In this document: in pieces, positions 30,151-42,399 of the stretch | Numbering within the stretch: position 1 is the stretch's first letter | Layout: each line of letters starts with the position of its first letter | DNA from: Pycnopodia helianthoides | Lineage: Eukaryota > Echinodermata > Asteroidea > Forcipulatida > Asteriidae | DNA: 64,000 bases | NCBI GenBank assembly: GCA_032158295.1 | Contig: CM063256.1 | Span: 16,475,394 to 16,539,393 of the forward strand | Direction of reading: 5' to 3' | Made by a program: the position numbers and the translations under genes | Notes under the pieces: model-generated | The model's database searches: none | What the model saw: only the letters and a program-made list of their open reading frames with translations | Told to the model about the DNA's origin: nothing

Positions 30151-32579
30151 GTAAGTTTAATTTGTTTACAAAGTTCGATTACTTTCTATTCAATTCAATT
30201 CAATTCAATCTATCTATCATCATGTGAAAACATTCACAACTAGAAAGTACATCCCAACAAGCAGTTATTTACACAAAAGTCAAGAGAGGGTAACAAAAAT
30301 ACAAGACGAGCCTAAATGTTAAAAAATAAGTTGTCTGATAAAACTACTGTTAAAACTATGGATGGCGCTGGGTATGAAGGAGTTTTAAAACCTGCTTGTT
30401 TGAATGCCTAGTTGTTGACTCATTCCGTCCTGATCTTTTAATTATAATCAATGAATGTGGAGAATTTGTGCTGTCAGATATAATATAATTATGTATTTGT
30501 TCAAAAGGCTACTATGTGTCTACTAGATTTTGAAGGCTTACCATGTCAGCACCTATGATTCTGCTGGCGTGTTTAACAACACGTTGAAGTTTCTTCCAGT
30601 TATGTGCAGTCAGGGAATTAAACCAAGTGATTGAACAGATAATGAATAATGAATGAATACTATACTCTGATAGAACAATAATTATTAAAACTCTAGTGTT
30701 CACATTATTAAGCTATTTGTGTTTCCTTACGAAAGTTAGCGGTGGTTTGAAAACTAAACTTCTTTCTCTGTCTCGCTGGAGAGATAAAAATGTCCATCCA
30801 TTCATATGGGTCCATCAACTTTGCCTGAAGTATCAGATTTTCGTCTTCTTGGTCTTGATATCTCCACTAATGCCAGTTAGAAGAGGTATATATCTCAGGC
30901 ATTACAAAGAGTGTTTCATTGCGAGTTCGTTGTCTTTATTAAGCTCGGAAGGTCTTACCTCCTAATGCAACTCTCTACATGTATAAGACAACTATACGTC
31001 CTATAATGGAGTCACTGTTGTCACATTTTGGCCGGAGCTTATGCTTGTAATTTATTTTTATTCTTGTTGTCAACGTTACAACCTCTTTCCAACCATAGGT
31101 CTGAAGCATGTCTTTTCTACATATATTTTCATGGTAAATGTGTCACCAGTGTATCCGACCTGGTTCCTCACTATCAGGTTGTTTTAGCTTGAAACCAGGC
31201 TTTCTGCTTCTTCTCACCAATACAGCCATTCCAACAGCTATTTTGAGTTTAGTACTTTTGTTGATTGTACACAACATGTAAAGACTTAATCATAACCCAG
31301 TTTAAACATACTCCATTCCAATGGACATCCATTGCATAGGATGGGAGGGAGCAAATCATATGAATTAAAGTAATTACAGTTACGGGAATAAAAGCTATGT
31401 TTTGTTTTATATAATACTTGTACAGTTCCAAAGGATTGTTCTGAGATTCTTGCGAGGGGTGTGTTGATGAGTGGCGTGTACACGGTTCAACCTCTAGACT
31501 CCGGTGAGGCTTTCCAGGTGTATTGTGATATGGAGACAGACGGTGGTGGATGGACGGTAAGATAACACGCAAGTGAATGAATGAGAGTATTTATCTGTAA
31601 GAGTGTATTTGTAAATAGAAGAACTTTTATCGAATTGAAGACATGGACATTAAAAAAAACACGTTCCTTTGATAGGTTTTCCAGCGGCGCCAGGACGGCA
31701 GTGTCGATTTCTATTTGGACTTTGCCAGCTACAGCCGGGGCTTTGGGAATCTAGAGGGAGAGTTTTGGCTCGGTAACGACTACTTGCAGCGTCTGACCGC
31801 TCAGGGTGATTACGAACTCCGCATAGATCTTGCAGCTTTCGATAACGATACCGCGTATGCCGTCTATGACTCGTTCAGCGTCGCCGATGTGAGGGACAAC
31901 TACAGACTGACGTTGGGGAGTTATTCAGGAACAGCAGGTAATAAAACATTCGATATGGTCAGCGATTGCTTTGCTTTTGCGAATTTGAAAACATTCACGT
32001 CAATCCAATGATTCGGATTCCCTTCTTTTCACTGGCCATCAGTAAACTAAGGCAGTCTAGGAGCCTAAGACACTTGCTATAGAATGCGACTGATTGGATC
32101 TTTAGGATATTACTTTAGATTCAGCAACCAGTTAGATATGTATAAATATATACATATATAATGCAAACAACATGGTTTGAATCCTACCTGAGCTGACCGT
32201 GGATTATGGAACTCGGAAAGCACTAAGAGGGTTAACAATAAAAATTGTTTATTTCAAAAAAACATTTTTTTTATATGTTTTTTTTACTCTCAAATAATTT
32301 ATTTCCAAGTTGTCCTCTTTTCTCTCAACAGGTGATTCGCTAAGCTACAACAATAACCGACTCTTCACAACCAAAGACATGGACAACGATGATCATGGAT
32401 TTATAAACTGTGCCGTGGCTCACCGCGGGGCATGGTGGTACTGGGGCTGCACTTATTCCCAGTTAAACGGGCTGTACCTCGTCGGAGGAGTGGATAATGA
32501 CCGTGGAATCTTTTGGGTTCAATGGAAGGGCACTTACTCACTGAAATATACAGACATGAAATTAAGGGTGAAGTCCTAA
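29562..32579 (+). CDS. FReD-A: secreted coiled-coil fibrinogen-domain protein
   Basis: Exons 29562-30150, 31426-31556, 31676-31937 and 32332-32579 splice in phases 1, 0, 1 to give 409 residues. Architecture matches FReD-B: signal peptide, Cys-rich module, coiled coil, fibrinogen domain. The coiled coil is about 60 residues longer, through extra in-frame copies of a unit like [19 protein letters not shown]. Longer stalks in collectin/ficolin-like lectins set reach and oligomer geometry, so this may be functional, but that is inference. Intron 1 holds a LINE fragment shared with the paralogues. The inverted arrangement with FReD-B leaves 6.5 kb between start codons. Confidence 0.83.
30185..30700 (-). 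mobile_element. LINE 3' fragment in FReD-A intron 1
   Basis: An (ATTCA)n-type tail at 30190-30210 is followed by minus-strand sequence reading [19 protein letters not shown] then [17 protein letters not shown], a LINE C-terminal region. The same fragment and flanks occur in FReD-B and FReD-C intron 1, so the insertion predates the duplications. Confidence 0.8.
30745..31425. other. Rest of FReD-A intron 1
   Basis: Homology with the B and C introns ends near 30745. The 21-bp minisatellite found in both of those is absent here, and no exon was recognised. Confidence 0.5.
31426..31556 (+). CDS. FReD-A exon 2: start of fibrinogen domain
   Basis: Acceptor ACTTGTACAG. It encodes [20 protein letters not shown], then the [13 protein letters not shown] signature. 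Donor ACG|GTAAGA in phase 0. It is 12 nt shorter at its 5' end than FReD-B exon 2 and the same length as in FReD-C. Confidence 0.9.
31676..31937 (+). CDS. FReD-A exon 3: central fibrinogen domain
   Basis: Starts [20 protein letters not shown] and ends YSGTAG; 262 nt, phase 1 out. It differs from FReD-B exon 3 mainly around [14 protein letters not shown] and by VRD for VSD. Confidence 0.9.
32332..32579 (+). CDS. FReD-A exon 4: end of fibrinogen domain
   Basis: Acceptor TCTCTCAACAG. Contains [11 protein letters not shown] (calcium-site type), [20 protein letters not shown], and ends [15 protein letters not shown]. Compared with FReD-B it varies around the ligand-facing loop ([15 protein letters not shown] against QWRGAWWYVGCSSSS) and in the loop before the last strand. 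Confidence 0.9.
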
Positions 32580-35275
32580 AGTCAGAACTAAGAATTGGTA
32601 ATTATCGAAACAAAATTGTCGTATAATTATTATTTTCATTACTCACTGATAATTTAAAAAAAATCATGACAAGAACCAACCCTCCAGAGAAATATTGCGG
32701 AATATGTATTTGAAGCCCAATAACACGCACATAACATCCTGTCAAAATATGAACGGTTTGTTGTTTGTTTTCACTGGCCATCAATGTCATAACATTTTTA
32801 CAGGTTGGTTGTATGGTAAATGGAATCCAAACTTTTGGCTTTGATTTATTTAAATATTTCTGAAGACACTTATGAGAGAGAACATAATGTCCCCTAACAC
32901 ACGATTTGAAGGTCCTATACAGAATTGGTACTTGGTAGGGCTGACAAAATAGTCAAAAACAGTGTTGATTGTTTGTGTGTGATCAACCATATAATGCAAT
33001 AACTAACCTTCGCAAATTTTGGCTTTAATCCGTTATTTGAGCCAGGCGAGAAAAAGTGAAGAACCATGCACAACTTTTCGCATATAAACACAGTGTCCTT
33101 AATTGTGGTTGTAACCACTGAAAACAACTGTTGGGTTTTGTTTTTAGTTAATTATAATTATAAAGTTATTTTTATTTTCTCGAATATTTCTTCATGACAG
33201 AGGACAATATTTCACAAAAAACAATGGTTTTACTATGAACTTCATAATCAGGTAGCTTTCAGACTTAAATTAAAGAATGAAGTATGCTATCCTTACCATC
33301 CCTGTAAAATACATTGAACCGAAATAAACACAATTCAAATGATGAAACGATAAACTGCTATTAAACGGTTCCCGCCAATTATGACGACATTAACCATGAC
33401 AAGGTGTGTTATATGTCTCATAATTCAAAGATAGCTCTGTGTACCTATTGTTAAAGCAATGAGTGCTTTGAGACGCTCGTTTAGTTGGTTGTGATGATCA
33501 CGTTGGATGACACTTCCAAAGGTTTGTTGACAAACTACACGATGTGAATCAACGACTACCTTCTCCAAAAAACTCACTGTTGTATCAAACCCTTGAATTG
33601 CGCTATAAAAATAATTGTAACTTCGCTGTATATCTGTTTTCCCCTTTTTGTTTGTTTGTTTATTTGTAATGAATACAATATATCACAATAAGACGAATGT
33701 AAAACTGAAATGGATATGTCACGGTTAATTAAAAGCTCAGACATAATCTATATAACAGAAGTTTTATGAATTAAGTCAAAAATAATTTACACAAACGATC
33801 AATAAACCTAGGTAAGTTTCTAACTCTTCACCCCAAATCTTTAATATTCGAAAATTCCGATTAACAAAAATATTAAAACAAATTCCAGTAATATGTTTTG
33901 CAGTGCTGTGCCCCATACAGAGCACATAACTTTTCAAATGCATTCGAATAGTTGGTTTGTTAACAAGGGAAATAATGATATGTTGTATTGTACCTATAAT
34001 GTTTTTCTTAAAGTGAATTCATCATGTAAGAATAAGATGTAATAAATATTAAGGTTATATTCTAATGTATGCAGAGCACCAATGTAAAACAGTTTTAATG
34101 TTTGGGCAAATCGTAATAATTAAACAAATCAATATTTTACAATATCAATACTGAGATGAAAGGTCTCACAATATCTCAACCGTTTCACAAACCGAACCTT
34201 CACGTAATTACTCAGTACGTGATGTAATGTGGTGTTTAGAATGTCTGCTTGTAGATGCTTTTTCATGAATAGCTTCACTGAATTTTAAATTCATTCATAA
34301 TCGTTTCTGATGTTTAATTTTCAGATAAAAGACGGAGAAATTTATCCAGAAGAATAAATAAAAAGCCTAAACGCAACAGACTTGATTTTGCTCCGCATCC
34401 TTAATTGAAACATAATTATTATTGTCTCGAGTTAATCCAACAAATTTCAAACATTTAGGGCTTGGCCCTAAACTTTAGAGGGCGCCCCTTCGTAACAATG
34501 TTGTACACTTGAGACGTGTAGGAGCCAGACTGGAATGTAGGAGTGGGGAGTCCCAATAATTAGTCTCATACAGTAACGTAACCCTCAAGTGCACAATAGT
34601 CCCCTTGGGACAATATTACATAACCTTACCAGTTGACAGCTGGCACAGCTTATCTCAATATTCTGGCCATATACCTTGGGATTTAAACTAACTGATAGCA
34701 ATTCCACATTCTTCCAAATGGACCAGAGATTGTATTACACCATTCCAGGGGCGGATCAATGAACATTGAACTGGGTGGGATCAGGTTTTTCTTTGTGCTG
34801 GTAATGGCCCACTTTTATGTTTTTGTTGAAATATTATTATTATTATTTTTTTTTTTTTAAATATTTCCTCGCTAATCCGCCCCTAATCCCACACACATGC
34901 ATGCACAATCTGGAGTAATCTACAACTCACTCATAAAGACTACAACTCATTCATAAATACTCTTGGTTAGACCTATCAACCAAGTCTGCAATGTCTGCCA
35001 ACAAAAGACTGAATGGGGAGTTCAATTACCCCAAGACTAAGGCTTGTTCATGTAGGAGTCAATAGGGGAAATCCCCTGAGTCCAGCCGACCAGTACAAGT
35101 TTTAAACAACGAAGCCGGTAAACTACATAGCCCTGGCCACTCAAACTTTAAATTACGTTTCTCAAGCGTATTCTGTTAAAAGTCAGGGGAAATGGACTAA
35201 CAACTAAATTCATGTGCAGAGTCATAACAAAATGCTTTATCAGCCAGTTACCGACTGGTACGCTTGCGCACTAGA
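32580..35275. repeat. Duplicated 3' flank of FReD-A
   Basis: Inverted match of 13680-16329. Homology stops at 35275, in the GAGGGTT that also marks the corresponding point at 13674, immediately before a fold-back element. Conserved small frames (32602-33127) are duplicated DNA, not recognised genes. Confidence 0.9.
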
Positions 35276-35299
35276 GGGTTTCTGCGTGACGCCATCGCT

Positions 35300-35460
35300 C
35301 ACTTATACGCCTCTTAATTTTCATGCATGACGTCATAATTCGTACCCAAAATGAGGCCATAGGCGCACGTCCGCCACCACTTGCAGTGGCTGTGCCTGTA
35401 GCCTCGTTTTGGGTTAGTATTGTGACATACTCATGCATAAATATTAAGAGAGGCCTATTG
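35300..35460. mobile_element. Fold-back element at a duplication edge
   Basis: Imperfect inverted arms of about 60 bp, with CTCTTAATTTTCATGCATGA near 35311 facing TCATGCATAAATATTAAGAG near 35431, and CCCAAAATGAGGC facing GCCTCGTTTTGGG. The loop is about 35 bp. Confidence 0.7.
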
Positions 35461-35479
35461 AGTGTCAGTTTTGAATTAA

Positions 35480-36070
35480 AAAGTCGGTACTCCGCCAATG
35501 TTTGTCTTTCTCTCTAGTCTTTAACAATTTCAAGTTCCATGCCAGTTGTCTTATTACCATCAGGGTTTTTTTTTTCACTAACAAAATCCTTCAATGACCA
35601 GCTTTCCCGGAATTCGCATACTAGGAGTTGTTAAATGTGCCCAAGATGATCGTGCGACCTAGAACGATCAGGACGTTCTCAGTGTGTCACCGCTTCACGT
35701 GTGAGCAACACAGCATTAGCATTTTGCTGGAATTGATTTGATTAATTTATAATGATAAAGGGTCTACATATCACTTTAAAAGTGATTGGGTTTCTCCACA
35801 AAAACGTATTTCACGCTAATATCAATCTGACACTCAAGAAATGAGCGACGGTGTCCGACTGTGAGATTATCTTGATGGTGTCAAGCAGCGTCTTAACGGA
35901 AGATGTTGTTGTCTTCAACATTTTATTTTAGACTAGAAGAAATCTACATTTGACCAACAACTTGATTTAATTCAAACAGCCCCAACGCAGTTTCAACTAG
36001 CCATGCCCTCAAACCAAATGAGGAGTACATGTGAGTAGGCTGTACATGTATAGCATAGACGCTGTGCGTT
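35480..36070. other. No feature recognised
   Basis: AT-rich sequence with a T-run near 35567; no exon or repeat assigned. Confidence 0.5.
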
Positions 36071-36074
36071 TTGA

Positions 36075-36237
36075 TTTAAAGAAATTACCCTCTGAATGTC
36101 ATAATTGGTTTATGGAACTGTGTCATTAGATGGAATCCACATGAAGTTCAAAAACTTCATGAACTCCCGATCTGTGTTTACCATAAACAATTGAATTCAA
36201 CCAATCCCATTCGTGAGAGTAGTTACGTGACACAGTG
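36075..36237. repeat. Block shared with the FReD-D upstream region
   Basis: Diverged direct match to 48185-48345 (for example CTGAATGTCATAATTG, ATTCAACCAATCCCA, GAGAGTAGTTACGTG). At 48.2 kb the block sits about 100-250 bp upstream of a FReD N-terminal exon; here no such exon follows. Confidence 0.65.
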
Positions 36238-36826
36238 ACTTTTTAGTACATGTATAATAGTATCAAGTAGACAACATTCAGGCCTTGTGGTTCAGTACAA
36301 ACTTGCAAGTTCATATTTGCAAAGATTCGCGATGAAATAAGCTAGTCATTTGAAAAGCAGCCAGCTGGGATGTGTACTTTAACAAAATTTGTAAATCTAG
36401 TACCTTCAAAAAACTTGGAAGTTCAACTTGGCAAGGTTTTCATTCGTTTAAAAACGCATAACATCAGTGTGCGGTGTGATGTTTCAAAAAAACTATCAAA
36501 ATACTACAATTTGTATTTGTAGATTTAAGTCACAAAACCATGTACAGGTAAAATGTAAGACACAGAAAAACAGTCCCATTTTCCAGATGTAACTTTAGTA
36601 TCGTGACAACCTAAAGCACTACAAAGTAAAACGTGCCCAGGGTTTTGTAAAACTTACCATGGTTTTGTTTTCACTTATCATAAACAAATACAGGTTTCAA
36701 AGTTGAGGAGAAAACGCTCTACCCGATTAAATTCATCGGTTATTTTTTGTAACACTTGTCATGTGACTGAATACTCATTAAATTTAACCGATCGATGTAT
36801 TTGTCGTCATTTGTGTTTACAGTTGA

Positions 36827-37013
36827 ATGTGCCATTTGTATACTTTTTGCGTCACTGTCATTTGTATTCGATGCCATGTCAGTGTTTACATGAATGCGAT
36901 GAGGTGTCACTGTCACCGTTTTGTAAACGATCCCGGGTCACTGTCGCCATTTGTAAGCGATGTCGTGTTGCTGTCACCATTTGTAAGCGATGCTGTCACC
37001 ATTTGTGATCAAG
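36827..37013. repeat. Short tandem repeat (~30-bp unit)
   Basis: Four to six imperfect units of 'GTCACTGTCACCATTTGTAAGCGATG' occur here. The plus frames at 36703-37018 run through it and read repetitively, so they are rejected as genes. Confidence 0.8.
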
Positions 37014-37186
37014 TGTAAAACGCTCATGACAACCAAAGCCATGCTCAAGGATGAAGGGTCGACAGGTGTCATTTGATGCCTCGGTAGTCAGTACGTGACA
37101 AAATTATCTTGTTAGCATTGGCTTTTGGGAATTTTTATTTTTAAGCTCAGACTAATATTAGATTCAATAAGGAATTAGATTCAATC

Positions 37187-39000
37187 AGATTTCTCCCAAA
37201 ATGTGTCTGGTTGAAGTCAACAACCGTAGGGGCGCACCATTGAACCATTTTCCAACAAACGATAATCCCCGCGACCTTCAAATCTTTGATTTACATGAAA
37301 CGCTGTGCTATTATCGAGAAATGGCATAATTGTTATAAATTACTGAAGTGCACCCAAGTTGTCACAACTTCCTCAATATACGGCTTGTGCAGGGGCTTCC
37401 GTGTGAAATACATTGTTGAAGACCAAACAAATCGCCTAAGAAAACGGTTGTATTGTATAAAGATGAATTCTTAATATTTCGTTTAAAAACGTCAATTTGT
37501 ACACGACTGGTAATGCACAACACAAGTAAAAATTCAATACAAAAACTATAATATAATATATAAAATAATTAGATCGAAATTTAGAAAAGTTTGTCGCACA
37601 CAGCGTCCAGAGCTGCTTGCAAAATACAATTTTCCAACCACGTGACATAATGATGAATTCCTTAATGATAAACGAAACCAGAACAAACAAAAAACTGGCT
37701 TTAATGAGCACAAGCTTTTCAGATTTCTCCCAAAATGTATCTGGTTGAAGCCAACAACCTGAGGGGCGCACCATTGAACCATTTTCCAACAAACCCTAAT
37801 CCCCGCGACCTTCAAATCTTTGATTTACATGAAACGCTGTGCTTTTAATGAGACTTGGCATAATGTTATAAATTACTGAAGTGCACCCAAGTTGTCACAA
37901 CTTCCTCAATATACGACTCTGTGCAGGGGCTTCCGTGTGAAATACATTGTTGAAGACCAAACAAATCGCCTAAGAAAAAGGTTGTATTGTATAAAGATGA
38001 ATTCTTAATATTTCGTTTAAAAACGTCAATTTGTACACGACTGGTAATGCACAGCACAAGTAAAAAAATTCAATATAAAAACTAAATGATCTTTAAAAGT
38101 CAAACCCAGTAGTAAACATCTCCAAAGAATCTCTCTGAAAATCTGCCAAAGGTGAGAACACACTTTGACGACAACCATCCCAAATGGCTTACTTTGATTA
38201 CCGCAATCGGAACAACCACAGGTGACTGTATGAAAAGAAACATTGTTATTACTAAAAAATGATCAACGGTGCAATAGACCCCTTGCATTGGCTGCCATCT
38301 TTGATGCAAGTGCACACGTGAAAGGCTATCAATGGCTGAGGACTGTGCGCAGCGCGTACACGCGTGCAAGTTTCCATTGTTTGTCATCAAATATGGTGGT
38401 CAATGACGTCATGTGCAACTCATTACGGAGTGAAGTCGCTCTAGGGTGCTTACAAGTGAAAACACGCACGCGCAGGGACTGGTTTTTCCTGAAAGTAAAG
38501 CTATTGATCCTTGCATATGACGTCACAAGCCTCAAAACAGCACCCTCACTGAGGTCAATGAAGACATATCATTGGTTGAGAGTAGTGCGCGGTGTCAATT
38601 CGAGAGGTCTATAACTTAGTCCGTTCATGATGAAGTTTATGTAACGATAAATGATCACTTCCTTCAAACAAAGGAATTTGCTGCAAAAATGCAGTTTCTA
38701 CCGTGACATAACATGAGATCCTTGATGATAAACTTAACCAGTACAAACAAAAACTGACTATAATGAGTACAAGCTCTTCAGATTTCTCCAAAAAGGTGTC
38801 TGGTTAAAGTCAGCAATGGACACACTATTGAACCATTTTTCAACAAACCATATATCCCCCGACCTTTAAAGTCTTTGATTTACAGAAAAAGGTGTGTTTA
38901 CATGCTATTAATGAAAACGTGGCACATTATTAATTAATGAAGTGGATCCAAGTTGTCGCAACTTCCTCAATATTCGGCTCTGTGTAAGGACTGCCGTGTG
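37187..39000. repeat. Three direct copies of a ~345-bp unit
   Basis: 37187-37535 and 37724-38070 are nearly identical, and 38776-39000 is a diverged partial copy. All start AGATTTCTCC and contain ATTGAACCATTTT, CAAATCTTTGATTTACA and CTTCCTCAATAT. Mirrored open frames (37436-38057) come from the duplication. Confidence 0.85.
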
Positions 39001-39004
39001 AACG

Positions 39005-40080
39005 ACCTTCAACCAGACTCTGGTAATATCTGACGAGGTTTGGTTTTGACTCGGGCCAGATCCGGGTTGGATTTAAAGTTCTTAAATACAAAAATACACA
39101 AACACAAAAACAAGGAAGTGTTGGAAATCAAATATGCAATATTAGGTCAATTGGGATGCGAGTCCAATAAGGACAGAAAGCTAACCGCTCCCAAGGAAAG
39201 ATACTAAAAAGTTGAAGGCTCTGCAGTGTACCAACAACGACGATGCACCCAAATGACCTTGATTTCTACTGCATTGTTTTCGTTACCTACTGTTTTTTAA
39301 AATTATGAACACATCTCCGAAATCAGGGTGCAATAACTTTGGGGAACCTACTCCACTATTTGTATTATATTTATATACGCTGTAGCTGAAGACTATTCAG
39401 GCAATCCAATTGATTCAAACATAACGATTTCAGATTACTTCTTGTTCCTTGTATGGGTTGAACTATACAACACCCTAACCCAATCCCAAATGTGGCTACG
39501 TCACTGGTTAAAGTTCTGCTGTTTAGATTTAGTAGTCCTGCAAGTATGAAAATTATGCATAACCAATGTAAATCTGTAAAAACTGCTGAATAAATTATGA
39601 TATATCAGTGCAAATCACTCTGACGATATTGAAAACTCATGTTCAGAAGAATTTTGTGATGATTTGTAAAAGCAACCCCCCCCCAAAAAAAATAATATAT
39701 AATAATATTTTTAAAAATAAATACAAAATTAATAAATAAATAATTCATAATGATAATAACATAAATATATTGTTTTCGCACTGGGCGTTTTTAACCATCC
39801 TGGAAAGTCAAGTTATCCGAGGTTCCCATCAAAGTCTTGAAATCTAAATATGGAACAAGGCTATAGTTCCCGGTATAACGAAAAAAACATTTTCATTTTA
39901 TGCGTGACAATGGTCAAACTTGATGCCAAAGTAATATATGCCGTATGCCAAGATAATGGTAGATTATGTGCCAACATATGTATAAATATACAGATATATA
40001 TAAATAATCGTCTAGTTTTCTTAATTTTATCCAGATTTATTGTACGTCCTGGGAACAAACTTGGACAGTTACCATCTCTT
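39005..40080. other. Upstream of FReD-C; no gene recognised
   Basis: AT-rich, with a C/A/T low-complexity run at 39675-39775. Confidence 0.5.
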
Positions 40081-40082
40081 CG

Positions 40083-40092
40083 GGAGATATAA
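40083..40092 (+). promoter_or_regulatory. TATA-like box upstream of FReD-C
   Basis: GATATAAAGG lies about 80 bp before the FReD-C ATG at 40171. The core promoter may survive although the coding sequence is broken. Confidence 0.4.
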
Positions 40093-41254
40093 AGGTCTGC
40101 TAATTCCCATTGTGTATCCAGTCCTACACGACACATCCAAACAACTAAAAGTATTGTCATTTTGACTGCAATGGGGCCGTTTGTCTTGTTCGTGCTTGTT
40201 ATGATCATGAAGTCTGAAGCTGAGCATGGCGTCAGCTCACCTACTTTCACTGAGAGCAGTGATTCTGCAATGTGTGTGTGCCGTCCACACGTCACGATCA
40301 ACCCACCCGTTTGTGCGCGGTCTCCTCCGACGACCTTAGAGTATGGCTGCAACTCTTCGACCCTTCAATACATCGTTTCATCACAGCTTGAAGACCCCAA
40401 ACGTAAGGTGGATGAGTTGCAGGCTGCAATATTGACCAGCCAAGAAATTGTTACCTCTGAGCTTAGAAACTCAACACACCAGTTGGAAAAGACCACATAG
40501 TACATGTCTCGGTGGGATAGAGTGTGCAGTGCAGGTTGCAGTATCGACCAACCAAGAAATTGTTACCTCTGAGCTAAGAAACTCAACGCTTCAGTTGAAA
40601 GACACAAGACGTCAGGTGATGAGTTGCAGGTTGCAGTATCAACCAACCAAGAAGTGGTAACTTCGGAACTAAGAAACACAACACACCAGTTGATAGACAC
40701 AAGACGTCAAGGGGAAGAGTTGCAAGGATGCGTTCGCCAACAAGAAACGGTTTCTACTCAGCTCAGTGAAGACACAAGGGCGTCAGGTTGATTCAGGTTG
40801 CAGTATGACAACAGTTGTTTCTGCTGAGCAAGAAAACGGCTTCAGTTGAAGGACACAACGTCAGGTTGATCAGTTGCAGTAACAACAGTGTACTTCGGAA
40901 CTAAGAAAACGAGTCTCTCAGTGAGACACAGGACGTCAAGGTTGATCAGTTTCAGTTGCAACAAGAACATGTTACCTGTAATCAAGAAAAACGCTTCAGC
41001 TGAAGGACACAGACGTAGGTGATGGATCAGGTTGCAAGTAACAGTGTACTCGGAATCAAGAAACGTATCACTCAGTAGAGGCACAGGACGTAAGTTGACA
41101 GTTGCAAGTAGATGTCTCTGGTAATCAAGAAACGGTTTCCTCTGAGATACGGGGTATAAGACGACAGATGGAAGAGCTGCAACTATCAGTATCTACTTAG
41201 TGAAATCATCGTGGTAAGTTTAATTTGTTTACAGTCATCGTAAAAAAAGGTTGA

Positions 41255-41640
41255 TTATTTTCAAATTTCAATTCAAGCAATCTATCACCATGTGAAAACA
41301 CATGAAATTTGTTTTGAATTGTGACGCATTTTAAAATAATACATCAAAACTTTTCAGACATTTATTTACACAAAAGTAAGGAGAGAGAGTCACAATAACA
41401 AGACGAGCCTAAAGGTACAGAAGTTGGATGGCGCTGGGTAGAATGGAGTTGTTTGAAGGCGTAGTTTTGTTCATGGTGCTGCTATCTACCATGTCAGCAC
41501 CTTTGATTCTGCTGGCGTGTTTAACAATACGTTGAAGTTTCTTCCAGTTATATACAGTCATGGAATTAAACCAAGTGACTGAACATAAAGTTAATAATGA
41601 CTGACAAGCTCTAACAAAATAATGTTAAAACTCTGATCCC
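41255..41640 (-). mobile_element. LINE 3' fragment in FReD-C intron 1
   Basis: Matches the fragment in FReD-A and FReD-B intron 1, including the ACCATGTCAGCACCT and GTTGAAGTTTCTTCCAGTTAT stretches, in the same antisense orientation. Confidence 0.75.
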
Positions 41641-41764
41641 TATTTAGTATTTGAGTTTCCTTATTATTACCAAATGTAAGCGCTGGTAAGTGTTTTTCTT
41701 GTTGTTTTTTTTTTTAATAAGTAGTGCTTGAATACCATTTTAACAAACACGTCATGAACTTGAA

Positions 41765-42357
41765 CTGGGCCGTCGCGTAGTCACGTTGTGCCGTCGCGTT
41801 TTGCCATAACGTTGTGCCGTAGCTTAGTTATGTACTGTCTTTATGGGGTCGGCATATTTTTGCGTCGTGCCGTTGTGAAGTTGCGTCGCATTGTCGCATT
41901 GTCGCATTGTCGCATTGTCGCATTGTTAATTTCGGATTTCTAGCCATTTACGCCGTGAATGGCGCATTGTCGCGTCGTCGTGTTGTGCCGTCTCATAGTC
42001 GCGTTGTGCCGTCTCATAGTCGCGTTGTGCCGCCTCATAGTCGCGTTGTGCCGTCTCATTGTCGCGTTGTGCCGTCTCATAGTCGCGTTGTGCCGTCTCA
42101 TAGTCGCGTTGTGCCGTCTCACAGTCGCGTTGTGCCGTCTCATAGTCGCGTTGTGCCGTCTCATAGTCGCGTTGTGCAATCTCATAGTCGTGTTGTGCCG
42201 TCTCATTGTCGCGTTGTGCCGTCTCATAGTCGCGTTGTGCCGTCTCATAGTCGCGTTGTGCCATATCATAGTCGCGTTGTGCCGTCTCATAGTCGCGTTG
42301 TGCCGTCTCATAGTCGCGTTGTGCCGTCTCATAGTCGCGTTGTGCCGTCTCATTGTC
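41765..42357. repeat. 21-bp minisatellite in FReD-C intron 1
   Basis: The main array at about 41958-42357 has about 19 units of 'GTCGCGTTGTGCCGTCTCATA'. Left of it, 41765-41930 holds a few degenerate units and CGCATTGT repeats, then an anchor (TTAATTTCGGATTTCTAGCC) also found next to the FReD-B array. Frames at 41907-42500 and 41926-42396 are repeat artefacts. Confidence 0.95.
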
Positions 42358-42399
42358 GCCGCATTTTTACAGCAACACTATACAGGGTTTTGTTAACAG

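Noticed and set aside
36703..37018. Two Cys/His-rich plus-strand frames
   Set aside because: The pattern comes from a 30-bp tandem repeat, not from zinc-finger spacing.
37436..38057. Minus frames repeated at two places
   Set aside because: They are copied by the tandem duplication and have no family signature.
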